The position numbers were made by a program, and so were the translations under genes. A DNA stretch of 64,000 bases from Inia geoffrensis (Eukaryota > Chordata > Mammalia > Artiodactyla > Iniidae). Every line of letters starts with the position of its first letter. The first letter of the stretch is position 1. Positions 11,042-23,458 of the stretch are shown one piece after another. Where the stretch lies: the NCBI GenBank assembly GCA_036417435.1, contig CM070914.1, forward strand, positions 868,001-932,000, given 5' to 3'. The notes below the pieces were generated by a model. That model was not told where the DNA came from and searched no databases. It worked only from the letters and a program-made list of their open reading frames with translations.

Positions 11042-12420
11042 CCTGAGCCACCTAGGTGTCTGTAAAATCATACTGCCATTAAAGTTATGCATAGCAGCGG
11101 CCACATGCTCATGGAAAGTGCTGGACAACTCCGTTTCAACATGCAAATCAAGGCCTATCCTCCAGGCATGCGTTCATGCTGGGTGCGCCTTCAGTTATGC
11201 AGCATGGTAAGATGATGACTTTCCCCTGTAGCACATGGACTTCCAGTAGGAGGTCTTCTAAGTATTCCAGGCAGAGTGTTTTCTCATGGCAGCTTACCCC
11301 AGGGCCGTGACAAAGACTTCCTGGGTTCTTCGGACTTACCAGAAATGTGTTCCTGACGCTGCTCGAGGACTCTGGAAATGTAGCACTCCTCACGGGACAT
11401 GCGGTGTGCAGCCCGTCACTCGCCACGTACAGAGGCCCTCCGATGTACAGACCATTGGGCCTCCATGTGGCTCAGCTTTCCCACAGGGCTCTGGAGGTAC
11501 TCAGTGAACACTGAGGGAAAATGATGCCCAACCGAGGGACGTAGGAGCCCTCCAAAGAGTACATCCTTTAAAATAAATCCCAACAGCGGCCAAGAACTCA
11601 GTCAGAGAGCTTCATGCCTCCCTTTTTGCACGGCTACCCAGGGCCTAAGATGGAGACGTGTTCTCTCATTGTTTCACTTTAGCTCTAGAGCCTGTCATGC
11701 TCACCACCACCGCGGCCATGGAAGAACCTGCTTTGGACAGAGCCAACTCATATTTTACCCCGAAGCATTCTTACAGTGTTTAGAGGCCTGTCAAGAAGAG
11801 AGAATGTCGGGTAGCTTCTAGGCAGCCTGAATGGAGCCTTCAAAATGGGAAAACCTGGCTACTTCCAGCAGGCCCCCGTTTCCACTGGCACACTCATCAT
11901 ATGTCCGTGGGTTCTCTAACAACTCAAAAGGGACAGAAGGTTACCGAGTGTTTCCATCCCTGATTCAACTTCTCGAAGTAGGGTTTTGTGCATCACGTGA
12001 ACTGCCTCAACCCAGCAACGCACTTGGTACGTGTGGGTCCGTCTAACACCTCAAAATCCTGCAGTGCCACAGGAAGAGCAGGCCTTCAATTGCAGTCAGA
12101 ACGCACGCTCACTCTTTCCTGGCGGCAGCGTGAGTTCGGGCAAGAGTTCGTACATGGAATGCGAAGGCCAGGGTTTCTCTGAGTGCAGCTCAGACTAGGG
12201 TAATGGGTAAAATTTCGACGGCCAGAGGGACTGCCAGTACGGTGTTCCTGAACCTCTGTGAGTGCTGGGGTTCTTAAGATGCTCCAAAACAGAGTGCACT
12301 GTGTTTCCGTACACTCGGAATACACAGAGTGGCTCCAAAGGGCTACGGGACTGGATGTTGCTCAGCAGACACAGGTGGGCCTGGGAGTACGTGGTGTACC
12401 TGGCATTAACAGGATGCCCA
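11042..12420 (+). repeat. Satellite unit 9 (B type II)
   Basis: 1,379 bp. The A half is a near copy of unit 6. B is type II, but its near-palindrome is degraded (GTTTAGAGGCCTGTCAAG) and the start has lost the GAGTTTCCC block in favour of the type I GTTTCACTTTAG. Confidence 0.95.
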
Positions 12421-13802
12421 CATGAGCCTCCTAGGTGTCTGTAAAATCATACTGCCATTTCAGATATGCGGAGCAGAGGTCTCATGCTCATGGAAAGTGC
12501 TGGACACCTCCGTTTCAACATGCAAATCAAGGCCTAACCTCCAGGCATGTGTTCATGCTGGGTGCCCCTTTAGTGACACAGCATGGTAAGATGCTGACTT
12601 TCTCCTGGAGCACAGTGACTTCAGGTACGAGGTCTTCTAAGTATTCAAGGCAGAGTGTTTTCTCATGGCAGCTAACCCTCAGGGCCATGACAAAGACTTC
12701 CTGGGGACTTCGGACTCACCAGAAATGTGGTCCTGATGGTGCTCCAGGACTCTGGAAATGTAGCTCTCCTCCCAGCACATGCGGTGTGCAGCCCGTCACT
12801 CGGCAGGTACAGAGGCCCTCGGATGTACAGACCAGTGGGCCTCCATGTGGTTCAGCCTTCCCACAGGGCTCTGGAGGTACTCAGTGAATTTGGAGGAAAA
12901 ATGATGCACAACCGAGGGGCCTAGGAGTCCTCAAAAGAGAACTTCCTTTAAAATAAACCCCAAAAGTGACGAAGAACTCATGGAGACAGCTGCATGCCTC
13001 CCTTTCTGCACGGCTACTCAGGGCCTTACGTGGAGTCGTGTTCTCTCATTGAGTTTCCCTTTAGCTCTAGAGCTTGTCACGCTCACCACCACCGCGGCCA
13101 TGGAAGCTTCTGCTTTGGACAGAGCCAACTCATATTTTTCCTTGAAGCATTCTTACAGGGTTGAGAGGCCTGTCAACAGCAGAGCATGTCAGGTAGCTTC
13201 TAGGCAGCCTGAATGGAGCATTCAAAATGGGAAAGGCAGGATACTTCCAGCAGGCCCCCGTTTCCACAGGTACACTCATCACATGTCCGTGGGTTCTCTA
13301 ACAAGTCAAAAGGGACAGAACTTTACCGAGTGTTTCCTTCCCTGATTCAACTTCTCGAAGTAGGGTGTTGTGCATCATGCGAACTGCCTCAACCAAGCAG
13401 CGCACTTGGTACGTGTGGGTCCCTCTAACACCTGAAAAGTCTGCAGTGCCACGTGAAGAACAGGCCTTCAATTGCAGTCAGAACGCACGCTCACTCTCTC
13501 CTGGCGGGAGCGTGAGTTCAGGCAAGATTTCGTACATGGAATGCGAAGCCCAGGGTTTCTCTGAGTGCAGCTCAGACTATGGTAATGGGTAAAATTTCGA
13601 CGGCAGGATGAACTGCCAGAACGGTGTTCCTGAACCTCTGTGAGTGCCGGGGTTCTTCATCTGCTCCAAAACAGAGTGCAGTGCGTTTCCCTACAGTCGG
13701 CAAACGCAGAGTGGCTCCAAAGGGCTACGGGACTGCATGTTGCTCAGCAGACACAGGTGGGCCTGGGAGTACTTAGTGTACCTGGCAGTAACAGGATGCC
13801 CA
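12421..13802 (+). repeat. Satellite unit 10 (B type II)
   Basis: 1,382 bp. Beta A (CTCCAG, TTTGGAGG). Together with unit 9 it makes the only adjacent pair of type II B subunits. C begins with CTAACACCTGAAAAG, close to unit 9. Confidence 0.95.
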
Positions 13803-15180
13803 CATGAGCCTCCTAGGTGTCTGTAAAATCATACTGAAATTTAAGATATGCGGCGCAGAGGTCACATGCTCATGGAAAGTGCTGGACACCTCTGTTTCAA
13901 CATGCAAATCAAGGCCTAACCTCCAGGCATGTGTTCATGCTGGGTGCACATTCAGTGACACAGCATGGTCAGATGCTGACTTTCTCCTGCAGCACAGTGA
14001 CTTCACGTACGAGGTCTTCTAAGTATTCACGACGGTGTGTTATCTCATGGCAGCTCACCCCATGGCCATGACAAAGACTTCCTGGGGACTTAGGACTTAC
14101 CAGATATGTGGTCCAGACGCTGCTTGAGGACTCTGGAAATGTAGCTCGCCTCCCGACACATGCAGTGTGCCGCCCGTCACTCGGCACGTACAGAGGCCCT
14201 CCGATGTACAGAGCAGTGGGCCTCCATGTGGCTCAGCCTTCCGACATGGCTCTGGAGGTACTCAGTGAACACTGAGGGAAAATAGTGCCCAACCGTGGGG
14301 CGTAGGACTCCTCAAAAGAGTACTTCCTTTAAAATAAATTCCGACAGCGACCTAGAAATCATTGAGAGAGCTGCATGCTGCCCTTTTGCATGGCTACCCA
14401 GGGCCAAAGATGGAGACGTGTTCTCTCATTGTTTCAAATTAGCTCTAGAGCCTGTCATGCTCACCACGACTGAGGCCATGGAAGCACCTTGTTTGGAAAG
14501 AGCCAATTCATATATTTCCCCGAAGCATTCTTACAGGGTTGAGAGGCCTGTCAACAGCAGAGAATGTCGGGTAGCTTCTAGGCAGCATGAATGGAGCCTT
14601 CAAATTGAGAAAGCAAGTCTAGTTCCAGCAGACCCCCATTTCCACGGGCACGCTCATCATACGTCCCTCGGATTTCTAACAAGTCCAAAGGGAGACAAGG
14701 TTACCCAGTGTTTCCTTCCCTGAATCAACTTCTCGAAGTAGGGTGTTGTGCATCATGCGAACTGCCTCAAACAAGCAACGCACTTTGTAAGTCTCGGGCC
14801 ATCTAACTCTTCAAAAGTCTGCAGTGCCGCGGGAGGAGCAGGCATGTAATTGCAGTCAGAACGCACGCTGACTCTCTCCTGGCGGCAGGGGGAGTTCAGG
14901 CAGGAGGTCGTACATGGAATGCGAAACCCAGGGTTTCTCTGAGTGCAGCTCATACTAGAGTAATGGGTAAAATTTCGACGGAAGGACGAACTGCCAGAAC
15001 GGTGTTCCTGAACCTCTGTGAGTGCTGGAGTTCTTCATCTGCTCCAAAACAGAGTGCAGTGCGTTTCCCTACAGTCGGCAAACGCACAGTGGCTCCAAAG
15101 GGCTACGGGACTGGATGTTGCTCCGCAGACACAGGTGGGCCTGGGAGTACTTAGTGTACCTGGCAGTAACAGTATGCCCA
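13803..15180 (+). repeat. Satellite unit 11 (B type I)
   Basis: 1,378 bp. Alpha A (CACTGAGGG) with an altered CTTGAGGAC in place of CTCGAGGAC. B type I. C has the rare GTTCTTCATCTGC in place of GTTCTTAAGCTGC, shared with units 10 and 13. Confidence 0.95.
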
Positions 15181-16559
15181 CATGAGCCTCCTAGGTGTCT
15201 GTAATATCATACTGCCATTTAAGATATGCGGAGCAGAGGTCACATGCTCATGGAAAGTGCTGGACACCTCCGTTTCAACATGCAAATCAAGGCCTAACCT
15301 CCAGGCATGTGTTCATGCTGGGTGCCCCTTTAGTGACGCAGCATGGTAAGATGCTGACTTTCTCCTGGAGCACAGTGACTTCACGTACGAGGTATTCTAA
15401 GTATTCAAGGCAGAGTGTTTTCTCATGGCAGCTCACTCCAGAGCCATGACAAAGACTTCCTGGGGACTTCGGGCTCACCAGAAATGTGGTCATGACGCTG
15501 CTCGAGGACTCTGGAAATTTAGCTCTCCTCCCGGGTCATGTGGTGTGCAGCCCGTCACTCGGCACGTACAGAGGCCCTCCGATGTACAGACCAGTGGGCC
15601 TCCATGTGGCTCAGCCTCCCCACAGGGCTCTGGAGGTACTCAGTGAACACTGAGGGAAAATGATGCACAACCGTTGGTCCTAGGAGTCCTCCAAAGAGTA
15701 CTTCCTTTATAATAAAACCCAACAGTGACGAAGAACTCATGGAAACAGTTGCATGCCTCCCTTTTTGCACGGCTACTCAGGGGCTAATCTGGAGACGTGT
15801 TCTCGCATTGTTTCACTTTAATTCTAGAGACTGTCATGCTCACCACCACCGAGGCCATGGACGCACCTTGTTTGGACAGAGCCAATTCATATTTTTCCCC
15901 GAAGCATTCTTACAGGGTTGAGAGGCCTGTCAACAGCAGAGAATGTCAGATAGTTTCTAGGCAGCATGAATGGAGCCTTCAAATTGAGAAAACAAGTGTA
16001 GTTCCAGCAGGCCCCGATTTCCACGGGCACATTCATCATACTTCCCTCGGGTTTCTAACAAGACCAAAGGGAGACAAGGTTACCCAGTGCTTCCTTCCCT
16101 GAATCAACTTCTCGAAGTAGGGTTTTGTGCATCATGTGAACTGCCTCAACCAAGCAACGCACTTGGTATGTGTGGGGCTGTCTACCTCTTTAAAAGTCTG
16201 CAGTGCCACGGGAAGAGCAGGCCTGAAATTGCAGTCAGAACGCACGCTGACTCTCTCCTGGCGCCAGGTTGAGTTCAGGCAGGAGGTCGTACATGGAATG
16301 CGAAACCCACAGTTTCCCTGAGTGCAGCTCTGACTAGGGTAATGGGTAAAATTTCGACGGCCGGAGGGACTGCCAGAACGGTGTTCCTGAACCTCTGTGA
16401 GTGCTGGGGTTCTTAAGCTGCTCCAAAACAGAATGCAGTGCGTTTCCCTACAGTTGGCATACGCACAGTGGCTCCAAAGGGCTACGGGACTGGATGATGC
16501 TCAGCAGACACAGGTGGGCCTGGGAGTACTTAGTGTACCTGGCAGTAACAAGATGCCCA
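15181..16559 (+). repeat. Satellite unit 12 (B type I)
   Basis: 1,379 bp. Alpha A, GGTGCCCCTTTAG. B is type Ia with TCAGATAGTTTC. Nearly the same sequence recurs 2,757 bp downstream as unit 14. Confidence 0.95.
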
Positions 16560-16680
16560 CATGAGCCTCCTGGGTGTCTGTAAAATCATACTGCCATTTA
16601 CGATATGCGGAGCAGAGGTCACATGCTCATGGAAAGTGCTGGACACCTCCGTTTCAACATGCAAATCAAGGCCTAACCTC
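15181..16680 (+). repeat. Two-unit-step duplication, copy 1
   Basis: Unit 12 and the start of unit 13 recur 2,757 bp downstream as unit 14 and the start of unit 15. Shared private marks are TTCCTTTATAATAAAACCC and TCAGATAGTTTC. The step is two units, unlike the three-unit step that dominates to the right. Confidence 0.8.
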
Positions 16681-17937
16681 CAGGCATGTGTTCATGCTGG
16701 GTGCGCATTCAGTGACGCAGCATGGTAAGATGCTGACTTTCTCCTGGAACACAGTGTCTTCACGTACTAGGTCTTCTAAGTATTCAAGGCAGAGTGTTTT
16801 CTCATGGCAGCTCACCCCAGGGCCATGACAAAGACTTCCTGGGGACTTCGGACTCACCAGAAATGTGGTTGTGACTCTGCTCGAAAACTCTGGAAATGTA
16901 GCTCTCCTCCAGGAACATGCGGTGTGCAGCCCGTCACTCGGCACGTACAGAGGCCCTCCAATCTACAGACCATTGGGCCTCCATGTGGCTCAGCCTTCCC
17001 ACAGGGCTCTGGAGGTACTCAGTGAACTTGGAGGAAAAATGAGGCACAACCGAGGGGCCTAGGAGCCATCAAAAGGGTACTTCCTTTAAAATAAATCCCA
17101 ACAGCGACGAATAACTCATGGAGAAAGTTGCATGCCTCCCTTTTTGCACGGCTACTCAACGCCTAACCTGGAGACGTGTTCTCTTATTGTTTCACTTTAG
17201 TTCTAGAGACTGTCATGCTCACCACCACCGAGGCCATGAAAGCACCTTGTTTGGACACAGCCAATTCATATTTTTCCCCGAAGCATTCTTACAGGGTAGA
17301 GAGGCCTGTCAACAGCAGAGAATGTCAGGTAGTTTCTAGGCAGCATGAATGGAGCCTTCAAATTGAGAAAACAAGTCTAGTTCCAGCAGGCCCCCATTTC
17401 CACGGGCACACTCATCATACATCCCTCGGGTTTCTAACAAGTCCAAAGGGAGACAAGGTTACCCAGTGTTTCCTTCCCTGAATCAACTTCTCGAAGTAGG
17501 GTTTTGTGCATCATGCGATCTGCCTCAACCAAGCAACGCACTTTGTACGTCTCGGCCATCTAACTCTTCAAAGGTCTGCAGTGCCACGGGAGGAGCAGGC
17601 CTGTAATTGCAGTCAGAATGCACGCTGACTCTCTCCTGGCGGCAGGGTGAGTTCAGGCAGGAGGTCGTACATGGAATGCGAAACCCAGGGTTTCTCTGAG
17701 TGCAGATCAGACTAGAGTAATGGGTAAAATTTCGATGGCGGGACGGACTGCCAGAACGGTGTTCCTGAACCTCTGTGAGAGCTGGGGTTCTTCATCTGCT
17801 CCAAAACAGAGTGTAGTGCGTTTCCCAACAGTCGGCATACGTAGAGTGGCTCCAAAGGGCTATGGGACTGCATGTTGCTCAGCAGACACAGGTGGGCCTG
17901 GGAGTACTTAGTGTAACTGGCAGTAACAGGATGCCCA
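16560..17937 (+). repeat. Satellite unit 13 (B type I)
   Basis: 1,378 bp. A is mixed (CTCGAAAAC with CTTGGAGG). Its start (CTCCTGGGTG, TTTACGATATG) is shared with unit 15, 2,757 bp downstream. C starts CTCGGCCATC, with a base lost. Confidence 0.95.
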
Positions 17938-19316
17938 CATGAGCCTCCTAGGTGCCTGTAAAATCATACTGCCATTTAAGATATGCGGAGCAGAGGTCAC
18001 ATGCTCATGGAAAGTGCTGGACACCTCCGTTTCAACATGCAAATCAAGGCCTAACCTCCAGGCATGTGTTCATGCTGGGTGCCCCTTTAGTGACGCAGCA
18101 TGGTAAGATGCTGACTTTCTCCTGGAGCACAGTGACTTCACATACGAGGTCTTCTAGGTATTCAACGCAGAGTGTTTTCTCATGGTAGCTCACCCCAGAG
18201 CCATGACAAAGACTCCCTGGGGACTTCGGACTCACCAGAAATGTGGTCATGACGCTGCTCGAGGACTCTGGAAATTTAGCTCTCCTCCCGGGTCATGTGG
18301 TGTGCAGCCCGTCACTCGGCACGTACAGAGGCCCTCTGATGTACAGACCAGTGGGCCTCCATGTGGCTCAGCCTCCCCACAGGGCTCTGGAGGTACTCAG
18401 TGAACACTGAGGGAAAATGATGCACAACCGTTGGTCCTAGGAGTCCTCCAAAGAGTACTTCCTTTATAATAAAACCCAACAGTGACGAAGAACTCATGGA
18501 AACAGTTGCATGCCTCCCTTTTTGCACGGCTACTCAGGGCCTAATCTGGAGACGTGTTCTCGCATTGTTTCACTTTAATTCTAGAGACTGTCATGCTCAC
18601 CACCACCGAGGCCATGGACGCACCTTGTTTGGACAGAGCCAATTCATATTTTTCCCCGAAGCATTCTTACAGGGTTGAGAGGCCTGTCAACAGCAGAGAA
18701 TGTCAGATAGTTTCTAGGCAGCATGAATGGAGCCTTCAAATTGAGAAAACAAGTCTAGTTCCAGCAGGCCCCGATTTCCACGGGCACATTCATCATACTT
18801 CCCTCGGTTTTCTAACAAGACCAAAGGGAGACAAGGTTACCCAGTGCTTCCTTCCCTGAATCAACTTCTCGAATTAGGGTTTTGTGCATCATGTGCACTG
18901 CCTCAACCAAGCAATGCACTTGGTATGTGTGGGGCTGTCTACCTCTTTAAAAGTCTGCAGTGCCACGGGAAGAGCAGGCCTGAAATTGCAGTCACAACGC
19001 ACGCTGACTCTCTCCTGGCGCCAGGTTGAGTTCAGGCAGGAGGTCGTACATGGAATGCGAAACCCACGGTTTCCCTGAGTGCAGCTCTGACTAGGGTAAT
19101 GGGTAAAATTTCGACGGCCTGAGGGACTGCCAGAACGGTGTTCCTGAACCTCTGTGAGTGCTGGGGTTCTTAAGCTGCTCCAAAACATAATGCAGTGCGT
19201 TTCCCTACAGTCGGCATACGCAGAGTGGCTCCAAAGGGCTACGGGACTGGATGATGCTCAGCAGACACAGGTGTGCCTGGGAGTATTTAGTGTACCTGGC
19301 ATTAACAAGATGCCCA
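17938..19316 (+). repeat. Satellite unit 14 (B type I)
   Basis: 1,379 bp. Close copy of unit 12 through A, B and C, including TCAGATAGTTTC in B and the rare GTCTACCTCTTTAAAAG in C. Confidence 0.95.
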
Positions 19317-19437
19317 CATGAGCCTCCTGGGTGTCTGTAAAATCATACTGCCATTTACGATATGCGGAGCAGAGGTCACATGCTCATGGAAAGTGCTGGA
19401 CACCTCCGTTTCAACAAGCAAATCAAGGCCTAACCTA
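17938..19437 (+). repeat. Two-unit-step duplication, copy 2
   Basis: Second copy of 15,181-16,680, at a 2,757-bp offset. Only scattered point differences were seen. Confidence 0.8.
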
Positions 19438-20698
19438 CAGGCATGTGTTTATGCTGGGTGCGCATTCAGTGACGCAGCCTGGTAAGATGCTGACTTTCTC
19501 CTGGAGCACAGTGACTTCAGGTACGAGGTCTTCTAAGTATTCAAGGTAGAGTGTTTTCTCATGGCAGCTCACACCAGGGCCATGACAAAGGCATCCTGGG
19601 GACTTCGGACTCACCACGAATGTGGTCCTCACGCCGCTCGAGGACTCTGGAAATGTAGCTCTCCTCCCGGGACATGCGGTGTGCAGCCCGTCACTCGGCA
19701 CGTACAGAGGCCCTCTGATGTATAGACCTGTGGGCCTCCATGTAGCTCAGCCTTCCCAGAGGGCTCTGGAGTTACTCAGTGAACCTTGAGGGAGAATGAT
19801 GAACAACTGAGGGGCCTAGGAGTCTTCAAAACAGTACTTCCTTTAAAGTAAATCCCAACAGCGACGAAGAACTCATGGAGACAGCTGCATGCCTCCCTTT
19901 CTGCACGGCTACTCAGGGCCGAACGTGGAGCCGTGTTCTCTCATTCAGTTTCCCTTTAGCTCTAGAGCTTGTCACACTCACCACCACCGCTGCCATGGAA
20001 GCACCTACTTTGGACAGAGCCATCTCATATTTTTCCCCGATGCATTCATACAGGGTTGAGAGGCCTGTCAACAGCAGAGAATGTCAGGTAACGTCTAGGC
20101 AGCCGGAATGGAGCCTTCAAAATGTGAAAGCCGGGCTACTTCCAGCAGGCCCCCGTTTCCACGGACACACTCATCGTACGTCCGTGGGGTCTCTAACAAG
20201 TCAAAATGGACACAAGGTTACCCAGTGATTCCTTCCCTGAATCAACTTCTCGCAGTAGGCTTTTGTGCATCATGCTAACTTCCTCAACCAAGCAACGCAC
20301 TTGCTACGTGTGGGGCCGTCTAACTCTTCAAAAGTAAGTAGTGACACGGGAAGAGCAGGCCTTCAATTGTAATCACAACGCACGCTGACTCTCTCCTGGC
20401 GGCAGGGTGAGTTCAGGCAGGAGGTTGTACATGGAATGCAAAGCCCAAGGTTTCTCTGAGTGCAGCTCAGACTAGGGTAATGTGTAAAATTTCGACGGTT
20501 GGAGAGACGTGCCAGAGCCGTGTTCCTGAACCTCTGTGAGTGATGGGGTACTTAAGCTGCTCCAAATCAGAGTACAGTGCTTTTCCCTACACTCGGCATA
20601 CACAGAGTGGCTCCAAAGGGCTATGGGACTGGATGTTGCTCAGCAGACACAGGTGGGCCTTGGAGAAATTAGTGTACCTTGCAGTAACAGGATGCCCA
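19317..20698 (+). repeat. Satellite unit 15 (B type II)
   Basis: 1,382 bp. The A start copies unit 13, then the sequence becomes like unit 17 (CCTTGAGGGAGAATGATGAAC; B type II with GTAACGTCTAGG). The octamer is altered to AAGCAAAT. A junction unit between two groups. Confidence 0.95.
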
Positions 20699-22078
20699 CA
20701 TGAGCCTCCTAGGTGTCTGTAAACTCATACTGCCATTAAAGATATGCAAAACAGAGGTCACATTCTCATGGAAAATGCTGGACACCTCCGTTTCTACACG
20801 CAAATCAAGGACTAACTTCCAGGCGTGTGTTCATGTTGGGTGTGCCTTCAGTGACGCAGCGTGGTAAGATGCTGTCTTTCTCCTGGAGCACAGTGACTTC
20901 CGGTAAGAAGTCTTCTAAGTATTCAAGGCAGAATGTTTTCTCATGGCAGCTCACCACAGGGCCATGACAAAGACTTCCTGGGGACTTCGGACTCACCAGA
21001 AATGTGGTCCTGACACTGCTCGAGGACTCTGGAAATGTAGCTCTCCTCCCGGAACATGCGGTGTGCAGCCCGGCACTTGGCACGTACAGATGCCATCCGA
21101 TGTACAGACCAGTGGGCCTCCATGAGGCTCAGCCTTCCCACAGGGCTCTGGAGGTACTCAGTGAACACTGAGGGAAAATAATGCACAACCATGGGGCCTT
21201 GGAGTCCTCAAAAGATTACTTCCTTTAAAATAAATCCCAACAGCGACGAAGAACTCATGTTGACAGCTGCATGCCTCCCATTCCTCACGGCTACTCAGAG
21301 CCTAACCTGGAGACGTGTTCTCCCATTGTTTCACTTTATCTCTAGAGCTTGTCATGCTCACCACCACCGAGGCCATGGAAGCACCTTGTTTGGACAGAGG
21401 CAATTCATATCTTTCCCAGAAGCATTCTTACAGGGTTGAGAGGCCTGTCAACAGCAGACAATGTCAGGTAGCTTCTAGGCAGCCTGAATGGAGCCTTCAA
21501 ATTGGGAAAGCAAGTCTAGTTCCAGCAGGCCTCCATTTCCACGGGCACACTCATCATACGTCCCTCGGGTTTCTAACAAGTCAAAAGGGATAAAATGTTA
21601 GCCAGTGTTTCCTTCCCTGAGTCAATTTCTCGAAGTAGGGTGTTGAGCTTCATGCGAACTGCTTCCACAAAGCAACGCACTTGGTACGTCTGGGGCCGTC
21701 TAATTTTTCAAAAGTCTGCAGTGCCACTGGAAGAGGAGGCATTCAATTGCAGTCAGAACGCACGCCAACTCTCTCCCGGCGGCAGGTTGAGTTCAGGCAG
21801 GAGGTCGTAGATGGAATGCGAAGCCCAGGGTTTCTCTGATTGCAGCTCAGACTAGGGTAATGCGTAAAATTTCGACGGCCGGTGGGACGTGCCAGAACGG
21901 TGTTCCTGAACCTCTGTGATTGCTGGGGTACTTAAGCTGCTCTAAAACAGAGTGCAGTGCGTTTCCCTACACTCAGCATACACAGAGTAGTTCCAAAGGT
22001 CTACGGCACTGGATGTTGCTCAGCACACACAGGTGGGCCTGGGACGACTTAGTGTACCTGGCAGAAACAGGGTGCCCC
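20699..22078 (+). repeat. Satellite unit 16 (B type Ib)
   Basis: 1,380 bp. Alpha A with ACGCAAAT in the octamer position. First clear Ib B subunit: AGCCTGAATGG, ATTGGGAAAGCAAG and AAAGGGATAAAA before C. Confidence 0.95.
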
Positions 22079-23458
22079 CATGAGCTTCCTAGGTGTTTGT
22101 AAAATCATACTGCCATTAAAGATGTGCAGAGCAGAAGTGACATGCTCGTGGAAAGTGCTGGACACCTCCGTTTCTACACGCAAATCAAGGCCTAACCTCC
22201 AGACATGTGTTCATGATGGGTGCGCCTTCAGTGATGCAGCATGGTAAGATGCTGACTTTCTCCTGGAGCACAGTGACTTCAGGTACGAGGTCTTCTAAGT
22301 ATTCAAGGCAGAGTGTTTTCTCATGGCAGCTCACAGCAGGGCCATGACAAAGGCATCCTGGGGACATCGGACTCACCACAAATGTGGTCCTGAAGCCGCT
22401 CGAGGACTCTGGAAATGTAGCTCTCCTCCCGGGACATGCGGTGTGCAGCCCGTCACTCGGCACGTACAGAGGCCCTCTGATGTACAGACCTGTGGGCCTC
22501 CATGTGGCTCAGCCTTCCCAGAGGGCTCTGGAGGTACTCAGTGAACATTGAGGGAGAATGATGAACAACTGAGGGGCCTAGGAGTCTTCAAAACAGTACT
22601 TCCTTTAAAGTAAATCCCAACAGCGACGAAGAACTCATGGAGACAGCTGCATGCCTCCCTTTCTGCACGGCTACTCAGGGCCGAACGTGGAGCCGTGTTC
22701 TCTCATTCAGTTTCCCTTTAGCTCTAGAGCTTGTCACACTCACCACCACCGCTGCCATGGAAGCACCTACTTTGGACAGAGCCAACTCATATTTTTCCCC
22801 GATGCATTCATACAGGGTTGAGAGGCCTGTCAACAGCAGAGAATGTCAGGTAACGTCTAGGCAGCCTGAATGGAGCCTTCAAAATGCGAAAGCCCGGCTA
22901 CTTCCAGCAGGCCCCCGTTTCCACGGGCACACTCATCATACATCCGTGGGGTCTCTAACAAGTCAAAAGGGACACAAGGTTACCCAGTGTTTCCTTCTCT
23001 GAATCATCTTCTCGAAGTAGGGGTTTTGCATCATGCGAAATGCCTCAACCAAGCAACGCACTTGGTTCGTGTGGGGCCGTCTAACTCTTCGAAAGTCTGC
23101 AGTGCCACGGGAAGAGCAGGCCTTCAATTGCAGTCAGAATGCACGCTGACCCTCTCCTGGCCGCAGGGTGTGTTCAGGCACGAGGTCGTACATGGAAAGC
23201 GATGCCCAGGGTTTCTCTGAGTGCAGCTCAGTGTAGGGTAAAGGGTAAAGTTTCAACGGCCGGAGGGACTGCCAGTACGGTGTTCCTGAACCTCTGTGAG
23301 TGCTGGGGTACTTAAGCTTCTCCAAAACAGGGTTCAGTGCGTTTCCCTACACTCGGCATACACAGAGTGGCTCCAAAGGGCTACGGGACTGGATGTTGCT
23401 CAGCTGTCACAGGTGGACCGGGGAGTACGTAGTGTACCTGGCAGTAACCGGATGCCCA
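22079..23458 (+). repeat. Satellite unit 17 (B type II)
   Basis: 1,380 bp. A tail is CATTGAGGGAGAATGATGAAC, shared with unit 15. B type II with GTAACGTCTAGG. C has CCGCAGGGTGTGTTC and AGTGTAGGGTAAAGG. Confidence 0.95.

Noticed and set aside
12435..12887. A 150-residue open frame covering subunit A, also seen at 8,297, 45,550 and 49,689
   Set aside because: Most units interrupt it with stops or frame changes, and no family is recognisable. It looks like a chance open stretch in a repeat.
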